Shown here one piece after another: positions 16,558-25,492 of a stretch of DNA of 64,000 nt (its first letter is position 1; the number at the start of each line of letters is the position of its first letter). The stretch comes from JAVVEG01 sp041689205 (GTDB taxonomy: Bacteria; Pseudomonadota; Gammaproteobacteria; Pseudomonadales; Pseudohongiellaceae). The DNA is taken from the NCBI GenBank assembly GCA_041689205.1, contig JBDNGQ010000249.1, positions 1 to 64,000 of the forward strand, given 5' to 3'. Under the pieces are notes generated by a model. That model made no database searches, was not told where the DNA came from, and saw only the letters and a list, made by a program, of their open reading frames with translations. Position numbers and translations under genes: made by a program.

Positions 16558-17811
16558 ATGTTTAACACCGGAATGCGTATTGCGGACTATGATCCTGAAC
16601 TGAGTGCGGCCATTGAGGCCGAGCGGCAAAGACAGGAGCATCACATTGAGTTGATAGCCTCTGAGAACTACACCAGCCCGCTGGTCATGGAAGCGCAGGG
16701 CAGTGTACTCACCAACAAATATGCCGAAGGTTACCCGGGCAAGCGCTATTATGGCGGCTGCGAGCATGTTGATGTCGTTGAGATGCTGGCCATAGAGCGG
16801 GCTAAAAAGCTGTTCAATGCTGATTACGCCAATGTGCAGCCGCATTCCGGCTCACAGGCTAATGCAGCGGTTTATATGGCGCTGATGAAGCCAGGCGAAA
16901 CCGTTTTGGGCATGAGTCTGGCGGATGGCGGTCACCTGACCCACGGTGCCAGTGTCAGTTTCTCCGGCCGTATTTACAACGCAGTGCAGTACGGTCTCAA
17001 CAATGAAACCGGTGAAATCGATTACGAGCAGGTTGAGGCACTGGCGCTGGAGCATAAACCCAGAATGATTATGGCGGGTTTCTCCGCCTACTCCCGGGTG
17101 GTGGACTGGCAGCGTTTCCGTGACATAGCCGACAAAGTCGGTGCTTACTTTGTGGTCGATATGGCTCATGTAGCCGGTCTGGTTGCGGCAGGTGTTTACC
17201 CCAGCCCGGTCAATATCGCTGACGTAACCACGTCAACTACCCACAAAACTCTCGGCGGTCCACGTGGCGGTATTATCCTGGCCAGAGCCAATCCAGAGCT
17301 TGAGAAAAAACTGAATTTTGCAGTTTTCCCGGAAAGCCAGGGCGGCCCCCTGATGCATGTCATTGCTGCGAAAGCGGTGTGCTTCAAAGAAGCAATGAGC
17401 GATGAATTCAAAATCTATCAGCAACAGGTGGTCAAGAATGCTCAGAGGATGGCAGCCGGTTTCATGGCGCGTGGTTACGATATCGTTTCCAATGGAACGG
17501 ATGATCATTTATTCCTGCTCAGTCTGGTCAAACAGAATATTACTGGTAAGGATGCTGATGCGGCTCTTGGTCGTGCCAATATCACGGTTAATAAAAATGC
17601 GGTTCCCAATGACCCGCGTCCACCGTTTGTGACCAGCGGTCTGCGAATCGGTTCCCCGGCAGTAACTCGTCGAGGTTTTGGTGAGGCGGAAGTCGCCGAG
17701 CTGACCGGCTGGATTTGCGATATTCTCGATAACATTAATAACAATGAAACGATCGATGAAGTGAAGAACAAGGTTCTCGCTTTGTGTGCACGTTTCCCGG
17801 TCTACAAGTAA
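16558..17811 (+). CDS. glyA: Serine hydroxymethyltransferase
   Basis: This 417-residue PLP enzyme interconverts serine and glycine and supplies methylene-tetrahydrofolate. The substrate motif HHIELIASENYTS, the PLP-stacking region HSGSQANAAVY and the PLP lysine at residue 230 (TTSTTHKTLGGPRGG) are intact. I chose the ATG at 16558 because it gives exactly the length of E. coli GlyA; the open frame extends 28 codons further upstream. It heads a long operon: nrdR starts only six bases after its stop. Confidence 0.96.
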   Translation: MFNTGMRIADYDPELSAAIEAERQRQEHHIELIASENYTSPLVMEAQGSVLTNKYAEGYPGKRYYGGCEHVDVVEMLAIERAKKLFNADYANVQPHSGSQANAAVYMALMKPGETVLGMSLADGGHLTHGASVSFSGRIYNAVQYGLNNETGEIDYEQVEALALEHKPRMIMAGFSAYSRVVDWQRFRDIADKVGAYFVVDMAHVAGLVAAGVYPSPVNIADVTTSTTHKTLGGPRGGIILARANPELEKKLNFAVFPESQGGPLMHVIAAKAVCFKEAMSDEFKIYQQQVVKNAQRMAAGFMARGYDIVSNGTDDHLFLLSLVKQNITGKDADAALGRANITVNKNAVPNDPRPPFVTSGLRIGSPAVTRRGFGEAEVAELTGWICDILDNINNNETIDEVKNKVLALCARFPVYK

Positions 17812-17817
17812 ACCATT

Positions 17818-18270
17818 ATGCATTGTCCATTTTGCGGGGCACTGGATACTAAAGTCATCGATTCACGCCTGGTGGCTGAGGGTGATCAGGTAAGGCGCAG
17901 GCGAGAATGTATCACCTGCGCCGAGCGCTTTACGACCTATGAAACGGCTGAATTGGTGATGCCGCGTATTATCAAACAGAATGGTAACCGTGAGCCTTTT
18001 GATGAGAATAAGTTACGCTCCGGGTTGATCAAAGCGCTGGAGAAGCGTCCGGTCAGCATTGAAAAAGTGGACGAGTCAATCAACCGAATCAAGAACACCT
18101 TGCGCGCTACCGGTGAGCGAGAAGTGGCTTCGCGTATTGTCGGTGAGCAGGTAATGCTTGAGCTGCGGCAATTGGATGAGGTGGCGTTTGTGCGCTTCGC
18201 TTCGGTATACCGCAGTTTCAAGGATCTCAATGAGTTTCGTGCCGAGATTGACCGGCTGTCAAACGAGTAA
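17818..18270 (+). CDS. nrdR: Transcriptional repressor NrdR
   Basis: This 150-residue zinc-ribbon and ATP-cone protein represses ribonucleotide reductase operons when dATP is bound. The zinc ribbon has CPFC near the start and CITC at about residue 31, followed by AERFTTYE. The ATP-cone covers about residues 49-139 (RIIKQNGNREPFDENKLRSG). Linkage of nrdR between glyA and ribD is common in Gammaproteobacteria. Confidence 0.96.
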   Translation: MHCPFCGALDTKVIDSRLVAEGDQVRRRRECITCAERFTTYETAELVMPRIIKQNGNREPFDENKLRSGLIKALEKRPVSIEKVDESINRIKNTLRATGEREVASRIVGEQVMLELRQLDEVAFVRFASVYRSFKDLNEFRAEIDRLSNE

Positions 18271-18302
18271 GCGGGTTGATGCAGGTAAAGGAGAACTCCT
18301 TC

Positions 18303-19424
18303 GTGAGTGCTGACGCTGTTGCTTTCATGCAGAGAGCCATCGTACTGGCCGCTAAAGTGTATACGACGACGCCCAATCCGCGCGTCGGCTGCGTGATTGT
18401 GCGCAACGGTGAGGTGGTCGGGGAGGGCTGGCATCAGCAGCCAGGCCAGGGGCACGCCGAAGTAAATGCGCTGCGGCAGGCAGGTGATCGGGCTCGCGGC
18501 GCTTCTGTCTATGTGTCCCTGGAGCCCTGCTGTCATACCGGTAAAACGCCGCCTTGCACGGATGCGTTGATCGCTGCTGAGGTTGCAGAGGTTTACATCG
18601 GCATGTTTGATCCCAATCCGTTGGTAGCGGGTAAAGGGGTTGAGCGTCTGCGACAGGCTGGAATAATGGTCCATGATTTGTCTTCCAGCGTAAACGCTGA
18701 GGCATTGAATGCGGGATTCATCAAGCGCATGCAGCATGGACTGCCCTATGTACGCTGCAAAATGGCGATGAGTCTGGATGGCCGCACGGCGATGGCCTCC
18801 GGTGAAAGCCAGTGGATTACCAGTCCGGCAGCGCGAGCTGATGTGCAGCGTTTACGGGCAGGTGCCTGCGCCATCGTGACCGGAGTTACGACGGTGTTAA
18901 GCGATAACCCAGGTCTGAATGTGCGCACTGACCAGCTGGATGCGGCAGATGCGGCAGTAATCGGCGACAGGCAGCCAAGACGGGTTGTTATTGATTCCTC
19001 TTTGCGCACACCGCCCGAGTCGAAAATTATTCACTTGGACGGAGAGGTGCTGTTTCTTGTTGGCACACCGCATGCACAGCAGCAACAGCGCTTTGCAGGC
19101 AGCAAAGCAGAAATTCGTGCACTGGAGACGCTGCCAGGCGGTCGCGTAGACCTGCATGCGGCGATGAAATGCCTGGCGGATGAATTCCACAGTAATGAAG
19201 TGATGCTGGAAGCCGGACCTACCTTGAGTGGCGCAATGCTGCAGGCAGGTCTGGTAGATGAAATTGTTATCTATATTGGAGCCAGGTTACTGGGCAGTGA
19301 TGCACTGCCCTTATTTAATCTGCCAGGCCTGCGTTATATGAAAGATCATATCGGGCTGGAAATTGTAAATGTGTTGCCTATTGCCGGCGACTGCAGGATT
19401 ACCGCGCGTATTATTAATAAATGA
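18303..19424 (+). CDS. ribD: Bifunctional riboflavin deaminase/reductase RibD
   Basis: This enzyme carries out the deamination and the reduction of the pyrimidine intermediate in riboflavin synthesis. The N-terminal deaminase domain has zinc ligands in GHAEVNAL and PCCHTGKTPPC. The C-terminal reductase domain starts near YVRCKMAMSLDGRTAM. A good AAGGAG nine bases ahead points to the GTG at 18303 (373 residues); the in-frame TTG at 18276 and ATG at 18279 lack a site. ribE follows within 22 bases. Confidence 0.95.
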   Translation: MSADAVAFMQRAIVLAAKVYTTTPNPRVGCVIVRNGEVVGEGWHQQPGQGHAEVNALRQAGDRARGASVYVSLEPCCHTGKTPPCTDALIAAEVAEVYIGMFDPNPLVAGKGVERLRQAGIMVHDLSSSVNAEALNAGFIKRMQHGLPYVRCKMAMSLDGRTAMASGESQWITSPAARADVQRLRAGACAIVTGVTTVLSDNPGLNVRTDQLDAADAAVIGDRQPRRVVIDSSLRTPPESKIIHLDGEVLFLVGTPHAQQQQRFAGSKAEIRALETLPGGRVDLHAAMKCLADEFHSNEVMLEAGPTLSGAMLQAGLVDEIVIYIGARLLGSDALPLFNLPGLRYMKDHIGLEIVNVLPIAGDCRITARIINK

Positions 19425-19445
19425 TTGTTCAGGATTGAGCGAAAG

Positions 19446-20138
19446 ATGTTTACAGGCATAATCGAAGCACTTGGGTCAGTCAGCGATCTGCAACTGCGCA
19501 ATGCAGAGTGGCGGATCCGTATCAGCAGCAAAGTGTTGGACTTAAGTGATGTGAAAATTGGCGACAGCATTGCTGTTAATGGCGTCTGCCTTACCGTAGT
19601 GCACATGGCTGCTCAGGATTTCTCTGCCGATGTATCAGCGGAAACCATGAAGCTGACTACTTTGCGTAATCTCAGTAAAAGGTCTCTGGTTAATCTCGAA
19701 AAAGCATTGACCGCCGGCGGGCGTCTGGGCGGGCATATTGTCAGCGGCCATGTTGATGGCGTTGGTGAACTGCTGAATATAAAACCGGACGGTGGCAGCA
19801 TACAGATGAGCTTCCGGGCTCCTGCTGAGTTGGCCCGCTATATCGCAAAGAAAGGCTCAATCTGCATAGATGGCACCAGCCTCACTGTTAACGAGGTGAA
19901 TGGAGCCTGTTTCAGCGTTTATATTATTCCTCATACTCAGGCCCAGACCGTGATGCACACCTACCGCAAGGGGCAGCAGGTAAATCTTGAGGTGGATCTG
20001 ATCAGTCGTTACCTGGAGCGATTGATACTGGGCGATAAAGCCGCAGACATGAATTCTGAATCATATACCGATACCAGCCCTGGCAGCACACTGACGCAGG
20101 AATACCTGTTGCAGAATGGTTTCGGTCACACGAAATAA
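19446..20138 (+). CDS. ribE: Riboflavin synthase, alpha subunit
   Basis: This protein dismutates two 6,7-dimethyl-8-ribityllumazines to riboflavin. It shows the tandem lumazine-binding repeats: MFTGIIEALGSV with GVCLTV in the first, and GGHIVSGHVDGVG with IDGTSLTVNEV in the second. The ATG at 19446 gives the conserved MFTGII start; an upstream in-frame ATG at 19425 would add seven residues not seen in the family. The length of 230 residues is slightly longer than usual because of a variable tail. Confidence 0.95.
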   Translation: MFTGIIEALGSVSDLQLRNAEWRIRISSKVLDLSDVKIGDSIAVNGVCLTVVHMAAQDFSADVSAETMKLTTLRNLSKRSLVNLEKALTAGGRLGGHIVSGHVDGVGELLNIKPDGGSIQMSFRAPAELARYIAKKGSICIDGTSLTVNEVNGACFSVYIIPHTQAQTVMHTYRKGQQVNLEVDLISRYLERLILGDKAADMNSESYTDTSPGSTLTQEYLLQNGFGHTK

Positions 20139-20150
20139 ACGGGGAAATGC

Positions 20151-21293
20151 ATGAAGCTCAACACGGTTGAAGAAATAATTGAAGATATCCGTCAGGGGAA
20201 GATGGTCATCCTGATGGATGACGAAGATCGTGAAAATGAAGGTGATCTGGTGATAGCTGCGGAGCGTGTGCGCGCCGAAGATATTAATTTCATGGCACGT
20301 TATGCCCGCGGTCTGGTGTGCCTAACGCTGAGCCGGGAGCGCTGCGAATATCTGCAGTTGCCCTTGATGGTCAGCCGCAATAATGCGCAGTTCAATACCA
20401 GTTTTACGGTATCAATCGAGGCTGCTAACGGCGTAACTACCGGTATTTCAGCTGCGGACCGCGCGCGCACCATTCAGGTTGCGGTGGCACGGGATAGTGG
20501 GCCACAGGATATTGTGCAACCTGGCCACATTTTTCCGATTATGGCGCAGCCAGGTGGTGTACTGCGACGTGCCGGTCATACCGAAGCAGGATGCGATCTG
20601 GCTCGGATGGCTGGTTTCGCACCTGCCGCTGCGATTGTGGAGATCATGAACGAAGATGGCACCATGGCCAGACGTCCTGATCTGGAAGTATTTGCTGAGC
20701 AGCATGGACTGAAAATTGGCACTATTGTCGATCTGATTCATTATCGTATCGCCAATGAGCGCACCGTGGTGCGCAAAGACAGTTGGCAGGTACAGACCGA
20801 GCACGGCGAGTTTACCCTGCATACCTTTGAAGATACTATTCAGGGCAGCACCCACCTGGCGTTCACGCTGGGCGAGTTTACCCCGGAACAGCCAGTGCTG
20901 GTGCGGGTTCATATTGGCAATACGCTGCGCGATGTCTGTGATGTGCTGGTGCCGGGACGTGCCAGCTGGTCATTCAGCGGCGCTCTGGCTCATATCGCCA
21001 AAGAAGGGAAAGGCGTAGCCGTATTGCTCGCGGGTGATGATTATGAGGAAGATATTGTGGAGACTATCGCGTCCGCATTTGGCGGTCAGCGGCGTTCTCC
21101 CATCCGGCCCAATACTGCCGGCAGCGATCTGACCATCGGTACAGGCTCGCAGATTCTTCGCGATCTGGGCATAGGCAAAATGCGCTTATTGAGTTACCCG
21201 GCAAAATACAATGCGGTGTCTGGATTTGATCTGGAAGTGGTGGAGTTTGTCCGCTTTGAAGTGCCAGGCGAAAAACTCGCTGAACAAACTTAA
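20151..21293 (+). CDS. ribBX: 3,4-dihydroxy-2-butanone-4-phosphate synthase with degenerate GCHII domain (RibBX type)
   Basis: Residues 1 to about 205 form a complete RibB domain that makes the four-carbon precursor of riboflavin: DDEDRENEGDL, the RHTEAGCDLARMAG motif and TIVDLIHYR. The C-terminal half (from about residue 210) is homologous to GTP cyclohydrolase II but lacks the zinc cysteines and the catalytic segment. Where RibA has HSECLTGD and CDCG, this protein has HIGNTLRD and no cysteine cluster. It is thus the RibBX variant, in which only the RibB half is expected to be active. A genuine RibA is encoded about 2.6 kb downstream. Confidence 0.9.
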   Translation: MKLNTVEEIIEDIRQGKMVILMDDEDRENEGDLVIAAERVRAEDINFMARYARGLVCLTLSRERCEYLQLPLMVSRNNAQFNTSFTVSIEAANGVTTGISAADRARTIQVAVARDSGPQDIVQPGHIFPIMAQPGGVLRRAGHTEAGCDLARMAGFAPAAAIVEIMNEDGTMARRPDLEVFAEQHGLKIGTIVDLIHYRIANERTVVRKDSWQVQTEHGEFTLHTFEDTIQGSTHLAFTLGEFTPEQPVLVRVHIGNTLRDVCDVLVPGRASWSFSGALAHIAKEGKGVAVLLAGDDYEEDIVETIASAFGGQRRSPIRPNTAGSDLTIGTGSQILRDLGIGKMRLLSYPAKYNAVSGFDLEVVEFVRFEVPGEKLAEQT

Positions 21294-21344
21294 TGGTTCT
21301 TGAAGTATTTGTTAAATGCGTTTGTTAAAGGGACAGGAAATAAC

Positions 21345-21824
21345 ATGACTACGATTACAACGATAGAAGGCGACTTTTTATCAGTTTCTTCAGGCCGATA
21401 TGCACTGGTGGTTTCCCGATTTAACAGCTTTATTGTAGAGCGACTGGTCGATGGTGCGTTGGATGTGCTGCGCCGACATGGCGTGCCGGACAAGAATATT
21501 ACTATTATCCGGGCGCCAGGTGCCTTTGAATTGCCACTTATCACCAGAATCGCAGTGGATAAAGGTTCCTATGATGCCGTTATAGCACTGGGAGCTGTTA
21601 TCCGTGGTGGTACTCCGCATTTTGAATATGTTGCCGGTGAATGTGTGAAGGGTTTGTCGCAGGTAAGCCTGGACAGCAGAATTCCCGTCGCATTCGGTGT
21701 GTTGACCGTAGATTCGATAGAACAGGCCATTGAACGTGCCGGCACCAAAGCGGGAAACAAGGGTGCAGAAGCAGCGCTCAGCGCAATTGAAACAGTCAGC
21801 GTTATTAAAAAACTGGGGGCATGA
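21345..21824 (+). CDS. ribH: 6,7-dimethyl-8-ribityllumazine synthase
   Basis: This 159-residue protein condenses the pyrimidine and four-carbon precursors into lumazine. Hallmarks are VSRFNSFIVERLVDGALDVL, the PGAFELP motif and ALGAVIRGGTPHFEYV with the catalytic His. AGGAA seven bases upstream supports the ATG at 21345; the open frame begins earlier at 21300. Its stop is immediately followed by the nusB start. Confidence 0.95.
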   Translation: MTTITTIEGDFLSVSSGRYALVVSRFNSFIVERLVDGALDVLRRHGVPDKNITIIRAPGAFELPLITRIAVDKGSYDAVIALGAVIRGGTPHFEYVAGECVKGLSQVSLDSRIPVAFGVLTVDSIEQAIERAGTKAGNKGAEAALSAIETVSVIKKLGA

Positions 21825-22325
21825 GTGGTAGTTTCAGAAACACCTGGTTCAGGCCAGATTAAACCAATGCCGGAACGTGCTGTGCCAGCTGAAAAGAAAA
21901 AGAAACTTTCAGAACGGCATAAAGCGCGTCGGATGATTTTGCAGGCTCTTTATCAGTGGCAACTGGCGCGTGCCCCAGTCAGCGAGATACAGGCGGAATT
22001 TCGTGCCTACTATCAGGGTAAAATTGACTGGGCATTTTTTATTGAAGTGTTCCCGGCGGTGGTCAGCAGTGTTGAACAGTTGGATGAAATGATGCGCCCG
22101 ATGCTTGATCGCGCCGTTGAATCGCTTGATCCGGTCGAGCTGTCGCTGCTGCGCATGGGTTTGTACGAATTGCAGCACCGAATTGATGTGCCGTATAAAG
22201 TAGTGATTAACGAAACCGTGGAGCTTGCCAAGGTGTTTGGGGCTACTGAAAGCCATAAGTACATCAACGGCATTCTGGATCGTGCAGCAAAAACTCTGCG
22301 CGCTCTGGAGCAACGCCCTCTCTGA
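21825..22325 (+). CDS. nusB: Transcription antitermination factor NusB
   Basis: This 166-residue RNA-binding protein joins NusE in antitermination of rRNA operons. The typical segments are HKARRMILQALYQWQL at the start of the fold, DPVELSLLRMGLYEL and VVINETVELAKVFGATESHKYINGILD (here quoted in parts). It begins with GTG directly after the ribH stop; the ATG four bases earlier is closed at once by a stop codon. An N-terminal basic extension of about 35 residues precedes the fold. Confidence 0.94.
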   Translation: MVVSETPGSGQIKPMPERAVPAEKKKKLSERHKARRMILQALYQWQLARAPVSEIQAEFRAYYQGKIDWAFFIEVFPAVVSSVEQLDEMMRPMLDRAVESLDPVELSLLRMGLYELQHRIDVPYKVVINETVELAKVFGATESHKYINGILDRAAKTLRALEQRPL

Positions 22326-22336
22326 AATTCCATTTA

Positions 22337-23338
22337 ATGCCGCAGGACAACAGCGTGGTTTTGGCTGAGTTTGAGATTATTGCTCGTTACTTTGATCAAC
22401 CCGGTTTGAGCTTTGCCTCGCAAAGCATCGCGCTGGGTATCGGCGATGACTGCGCGCTGATAAATCTCGAAGCCGGCATGCAGTTGGCTGTCTCAATGGA
22501 TCTGTTGCAGGAGGGCGTCCATTTTCCGGCAGGCTGTGATCCTTTTTTATTGGCGCAGCGATGCCTGCTGGTGAATCTGAGCGATCTGGCTGCCATGGGT
22601 GCTGCCCCGGCAGGCTTTACGCTCGGCTTGAGTCTATCGGTGGTCGATGAGCACTGGCTGGAGCGGTTTGCTGCCGGGCTTGCCGAAATTGCGCAGGCCA
22701 ATGCCTGCCCCCTGATTGGCGGTGATACTACCCGCGGCCCCTTATCCATTTGTATCCAAGTGCACGGATCAGTACCTGCGGGCACAGCATTGCGACGCAG
22801 TGGTGCACAGCCAGGCGATCTGGTGTGCGTAAGCGGTACGCTGGGCGATGCTGCCGCGGCGCTGGCGCTGATTGAAGGGCGAGTCGATGAAAGTCTGCTG
22901 ACCGTGGCAGATAAAGAAACCTTGCTGAAGGCTTTTTATCAGCCTCCATCACTGCTGATGGCAGGGCAGTCACTGCGTGGTCTGGCCACTGCTGCCATTG
23001 ATATTTCTGACGGTCTGGTTGCCGATCTGGGACATATACTTGATGCCAGTGCAGTGGGTGCGTCGATATGCGTTGACTGGCTGCCTTTGTCAGCGGCGTT
23101 TTGCGCGGCTACTGCACCGCCACAAAGGCTTGCGCTGGCAGCCGGTGGCGGGGATGATTATGAGCTGTGTTTCACTATTGCCGAGCACAATTACGCCGAA
23201 GCCGCCGCTAAACTGGCTAAGCACGGAGTGCAGATAAAGCGTATTGGGGAAATTAACAGTGATGTCGGACTGCGATGGCGCAACGAAGCAGGTGAGCCGG
23301 TAACCGTTGGGACCAAAGGATATGTTCATTTTGAGTAA
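22337..23338 (+). CDS. thiL: Thiamine-monophosphate kinase
   Basis: This 333-residue enzyme phosphorylates thiamine monophosphate to the active diphosphate. Features are the N-terminal FEIIARYF, the nucleotide/metal motif GIGDDCALI, LVNLSDLAAMGA, the Asp-rich GGDTTRGP and the C-terminal GGGDDYELCF. It sits between nusB and pgpA, as in many proteobacteria. Confidence 0.95.
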   Translation: MPQDNSVVLAEFEIIARYFDQPGLSFASQSIALGIGDDCALINLEAGMQLAVSMDLLQEGVHFPAGCDPFLLAQRCLLVNLSDLAAMGAAPAGFTLGLSLSVVDEHWLERFAAGLAEIAQANACPLIGGDTTRGPLSICIQVHGSVPAGTALRRSGAQPGDLVCVSGTLGDAAAALALIEGRVDESLLTVADKETLLKAFYQPPSLLMAGQSLRGLATAAIDISDGLVADLGHILDASAVGASICVDWLPLSAAFCAATAPPQRLALAAGGGDDYELCFTIAEHNYAEAAAKLAKHGVQIKRIGEINSDVGLRWRNEAGEPVTVGTKGYVHFE

Positions 23339-23381
23339 AGTATCTCTACCCTGCATCGCATACGGTCGGGGGCACCAATAA

Positions 23382-23858
23382 ATGGCATTGACTCCTGGGA
23401 GCGTCTGGCGCAATCCGATCCACTTTGCCGCATTTGGATTCGGCAGCGGCGCTGCTCCGGTGGCTCCTGGCACCTTTGGCACCCTGGCAGCAGTAGCTCT
23501 ATACCTGTTGCTACCCACTATGTCGGTGCTGGTTTACTGTGTGTTTTTGCTGCTGACATTTGCACTGGGCGTGTGGCTGTGTGAGCGGACGGCCAGGGAT
23601 ATCGGTGTGCACGATCATGGCGGGATTGTATGGGATGAATTTGTCGGCTATTGGTTAACCATGTTACTGGCACCTCCCGGTTGGTTATGGATAGTGCTGG
23701 GATTTGTACTGTTCCGATTTTTCGACATTGTAAAACCATGGCCAATCCGCTGGCTTGACGCCAATGTTGAAGGTGGTTTTGGTATTATGATTGATGATGT
23801 TCTGGCCGCGATAATGGCGCTGGTATGCATGCAATTGCTTGCTGTTGTTATTTTATGA
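23382..23858 (+). CDS. pgpA: Phosphatidylglycerophosphatase A
   Basis: This 158-residue integral membrane phosphatase dephosphorylates phosphatidylglycerophosphate. The segments HFAAFGFGSGAAPVAPGTFG, DEFVGYW and FRFFDIVKPWPIRWLD are characteristic, and there are about four membrane helices. It lies between thiL and ribA in the same operon. Confidence 0.93.
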   Translation: MALTPGSVWRNPIHFAAFGFGSGAAPVAPGTFGTLAAVALYLLLPTMSVLVYCVFLLLTFALGVWLCERTARDIGVHDHGGIVWDEFVGYWLTMLLAPPGWLWIVLGFVLFRFFDIVKPWPIRWLDANVEGGFGIMIDDVLAAIMALVCMQLLAVVIL

Positions 23859-23891
23859 TGGCAGGCCGCAGGTTTATAAAGAGGAATTCGA

Positions 23892-24497
23892 GTGAGAATT
23901 AAGCACGTTGCCAGCGCAATACTGCCTACGCAATGGGGTGAGTTCACTATTCATGGTTTTGAAGACATCGTCATGGCCAAGGAACATGTTGTTCTTGCGA
24001 TGGGTGACTTTAATGCCGAGAGCAGCGAGGATTCGGTGCTGTGTCGCATCCATTCCGAATGTCTCACCGGTGATGCTTTGTTCAGTCTGCGTTGTGACTG
24101 CGGTCCTCAACTTCAGCGTGCGATGGAAAATATTGCAAAGGAAGGTCGCGGATTAATCCTGTACCTGCGCCAGGAAGGTCGAGGAATTGGTTTGCTCAAT
24201 AAGATCAAAGCCTACTCTTTGCAGGATAGCGGGGCAGATACGGTGGAGGCAAATGTGCAACTGGGCTTCCTGCCCGACTTACGGGATTATGGAATCTGCA
24301 AACCGATGCTCGATCATTTTCAGGTGAGCCGAGTGCGATTGATGACTAATAATCCGAAAAAAGTGGCCGCACTGCAGGCTCTGGGTATCGACGTAATAGA
24401 GCGTGTTCCCATTGAGACTGGATTGAACCCGCACAATGAAAGCTACCTGGCAGTCAAAAGCAGCAAGCTTGGTCACTTGTTCAAGCATGAGCAGTAG
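23892..24497 (+). CDS. ribA: GTP cyclohydrolase II
   Basis: This 201-residue enzyme opens GTP to start riboflavin synthesis. Zinc ligands lie in SECLTGDALFSLRCDCG. The arginine-rich YLRQEGRGIGL and the substrate loop MTNNPKKVAAL are complete. It starts with GTG at 23892 behind AAGAGGAATTCGA. It supplies the activity missing from the RibBX protein upstream, and is probably the last gene of the operon. Confidence 0.95.
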   Translation: MRIKHVASAILPTQWGEFTIHGFEDIVMAKEHVVLAMGDFNAESSEDSVLCRIHSECLTGDALFSLRCDCGPQLQRAMENIAKEGRGLILYLRQEGRGIGLLNKIKAYSLQDSGADTVEANVQLGFLPDLRDYGICKPMLDHFQVSRVRLMTNNPKKVAALQALGIDVIERVPIETGLNPHNESYLAVKSSKLGHLFKHEQ

Positions 24498-24541
24498 CGA
24501 AAAAAAATCAAAATACAGGCATCGAGAGCCAGCGGCCCGTA

Positions 24542-25492
24542 TTATCCCCGTGCTGTGTCAAGGTGCTGGCACAGCTGCCTGACTCCCTGTAGTACCCGCA
24601 GACTATGCCGCTGGACCAGATCGGGCGGTATAAAATAAAGCTGCTGATTCTGCACCGCTTTTAAGTGCGGCCAACGCAGCCAGTCATCCAGCCATTCAGG
24701 CCGTGCTATGTCCATGCCACTGGCGATGATTACGTCAGGATTATGCTGCAGCACTCCTTCTATACTCACTTTAGGACCCACTGCCAAATCAGCAAAAATA
24801 TTGTTGCCGCCGCAAAGATTGATGATGTCGTTTATCAATTCAGCTCCGCCAACACTGATCAATGGAGAATGCCAGACCTGATAGAAAACCGATACCTGTG
24901 CCACTCCGCGATGAGCATCGGCCAGTGAGTTTAGTTCGTGTCTGAACTGTGCCGCAAGCTGGGCACCCTGTTCAGGCAGTCCGCTTAGCAGCGACAATTT
25001 CTCGACCTGTTCCGCAATGCTGTCCAGGGAACTGGGTTCCGCGATATACACTGCAAAGCCCAGTTGTTCGAGCCTGCGTAAAGAGGAGCGCGGGTTGCCA
25101 GATTGCCAGGCGACAATCAAATCGGGTTGCAGTGCAACGATGGCCTCCATGTCCAGCAGATCATGACGACCGATTACCGGCAGTACTCTGGCCTCGGGTG
25201 GGTAATCGCTGTAGTCGATAACACCAACAACTCTTTCGCCAGCCCCGATGCTGAACAGGAGTTCAGTCATTGAGGGTGCCAGGCTGATAATCCGCTGCGC
25301 CGGTGCAGCGAGGCGCACCTGCCGACCGGCATCGTCGGTGACTTCGACAGCTGCTGTTTCGACCGGTACGGTTTCGACCGGAACAGCTGCAGGCGCAGCG
25401 CTTACTGCGTCGGCCATTAACAGACAAGCAAGTATCAGGTATACCGACAGTCCAGTTTTTATCGGCAATTTGTCCCGGATCAGAGGACTCAA
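24542..25492 (-). CDS. btuF: Cobalamin ABC transporter substrate-binding protein BtuF
   Basis: This 316-residue periplasmic protein of the helical-backbone receptor class binds vitamin B12 for import. A signal peptide ending at MADAVSAA is followed by a Val/Pro/Thr-rich linker. The binding fold then begins with DDAGRQVRLAAPAQRIISL and has APSMTELLFSIGAGERVVGV. It starts with TTG, overlapping the TGA of cobO in TTGA, so the two are translationally coupled. btuC and btuD are not in the window. It is last in the cobalamin cluster. Confidence 0.88.
   Translation of the reverse strand: MSPLIRDKLPIKTGLSVYLILACLLMADAVSAAPAAVPVETVPVETAAVEVTDDAGRQVRLAAPAQRIISLAPSMTELLFSIGAGERVVGVIDYSDYPPEARVLPVIGRHDLLDMEAIVALQPDLIVAWQSGNPRSSLRRLEQLGFAVYIAEPSSLDSIAEQVEKLSLLSGLPEQGAQLAAQFRHELNSLADAHRGVAQVSVFYQVWHSPLISVGGAELINDIINLCGGNNIFADLAVGPKVSIEGVLQHNPDVIIASGMDIARPEWLDDWLRWPHLKAVQNQQLYFIPPDLVQRHSLRVLQGVRQLCQHLDTARG

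Noticed and set aside
17937..18737. A 266-codon open frame on the minus strand
   Set aside because: It is antisense to nrdR and ribD, both unmistakable; the reverse frame has no domain features.
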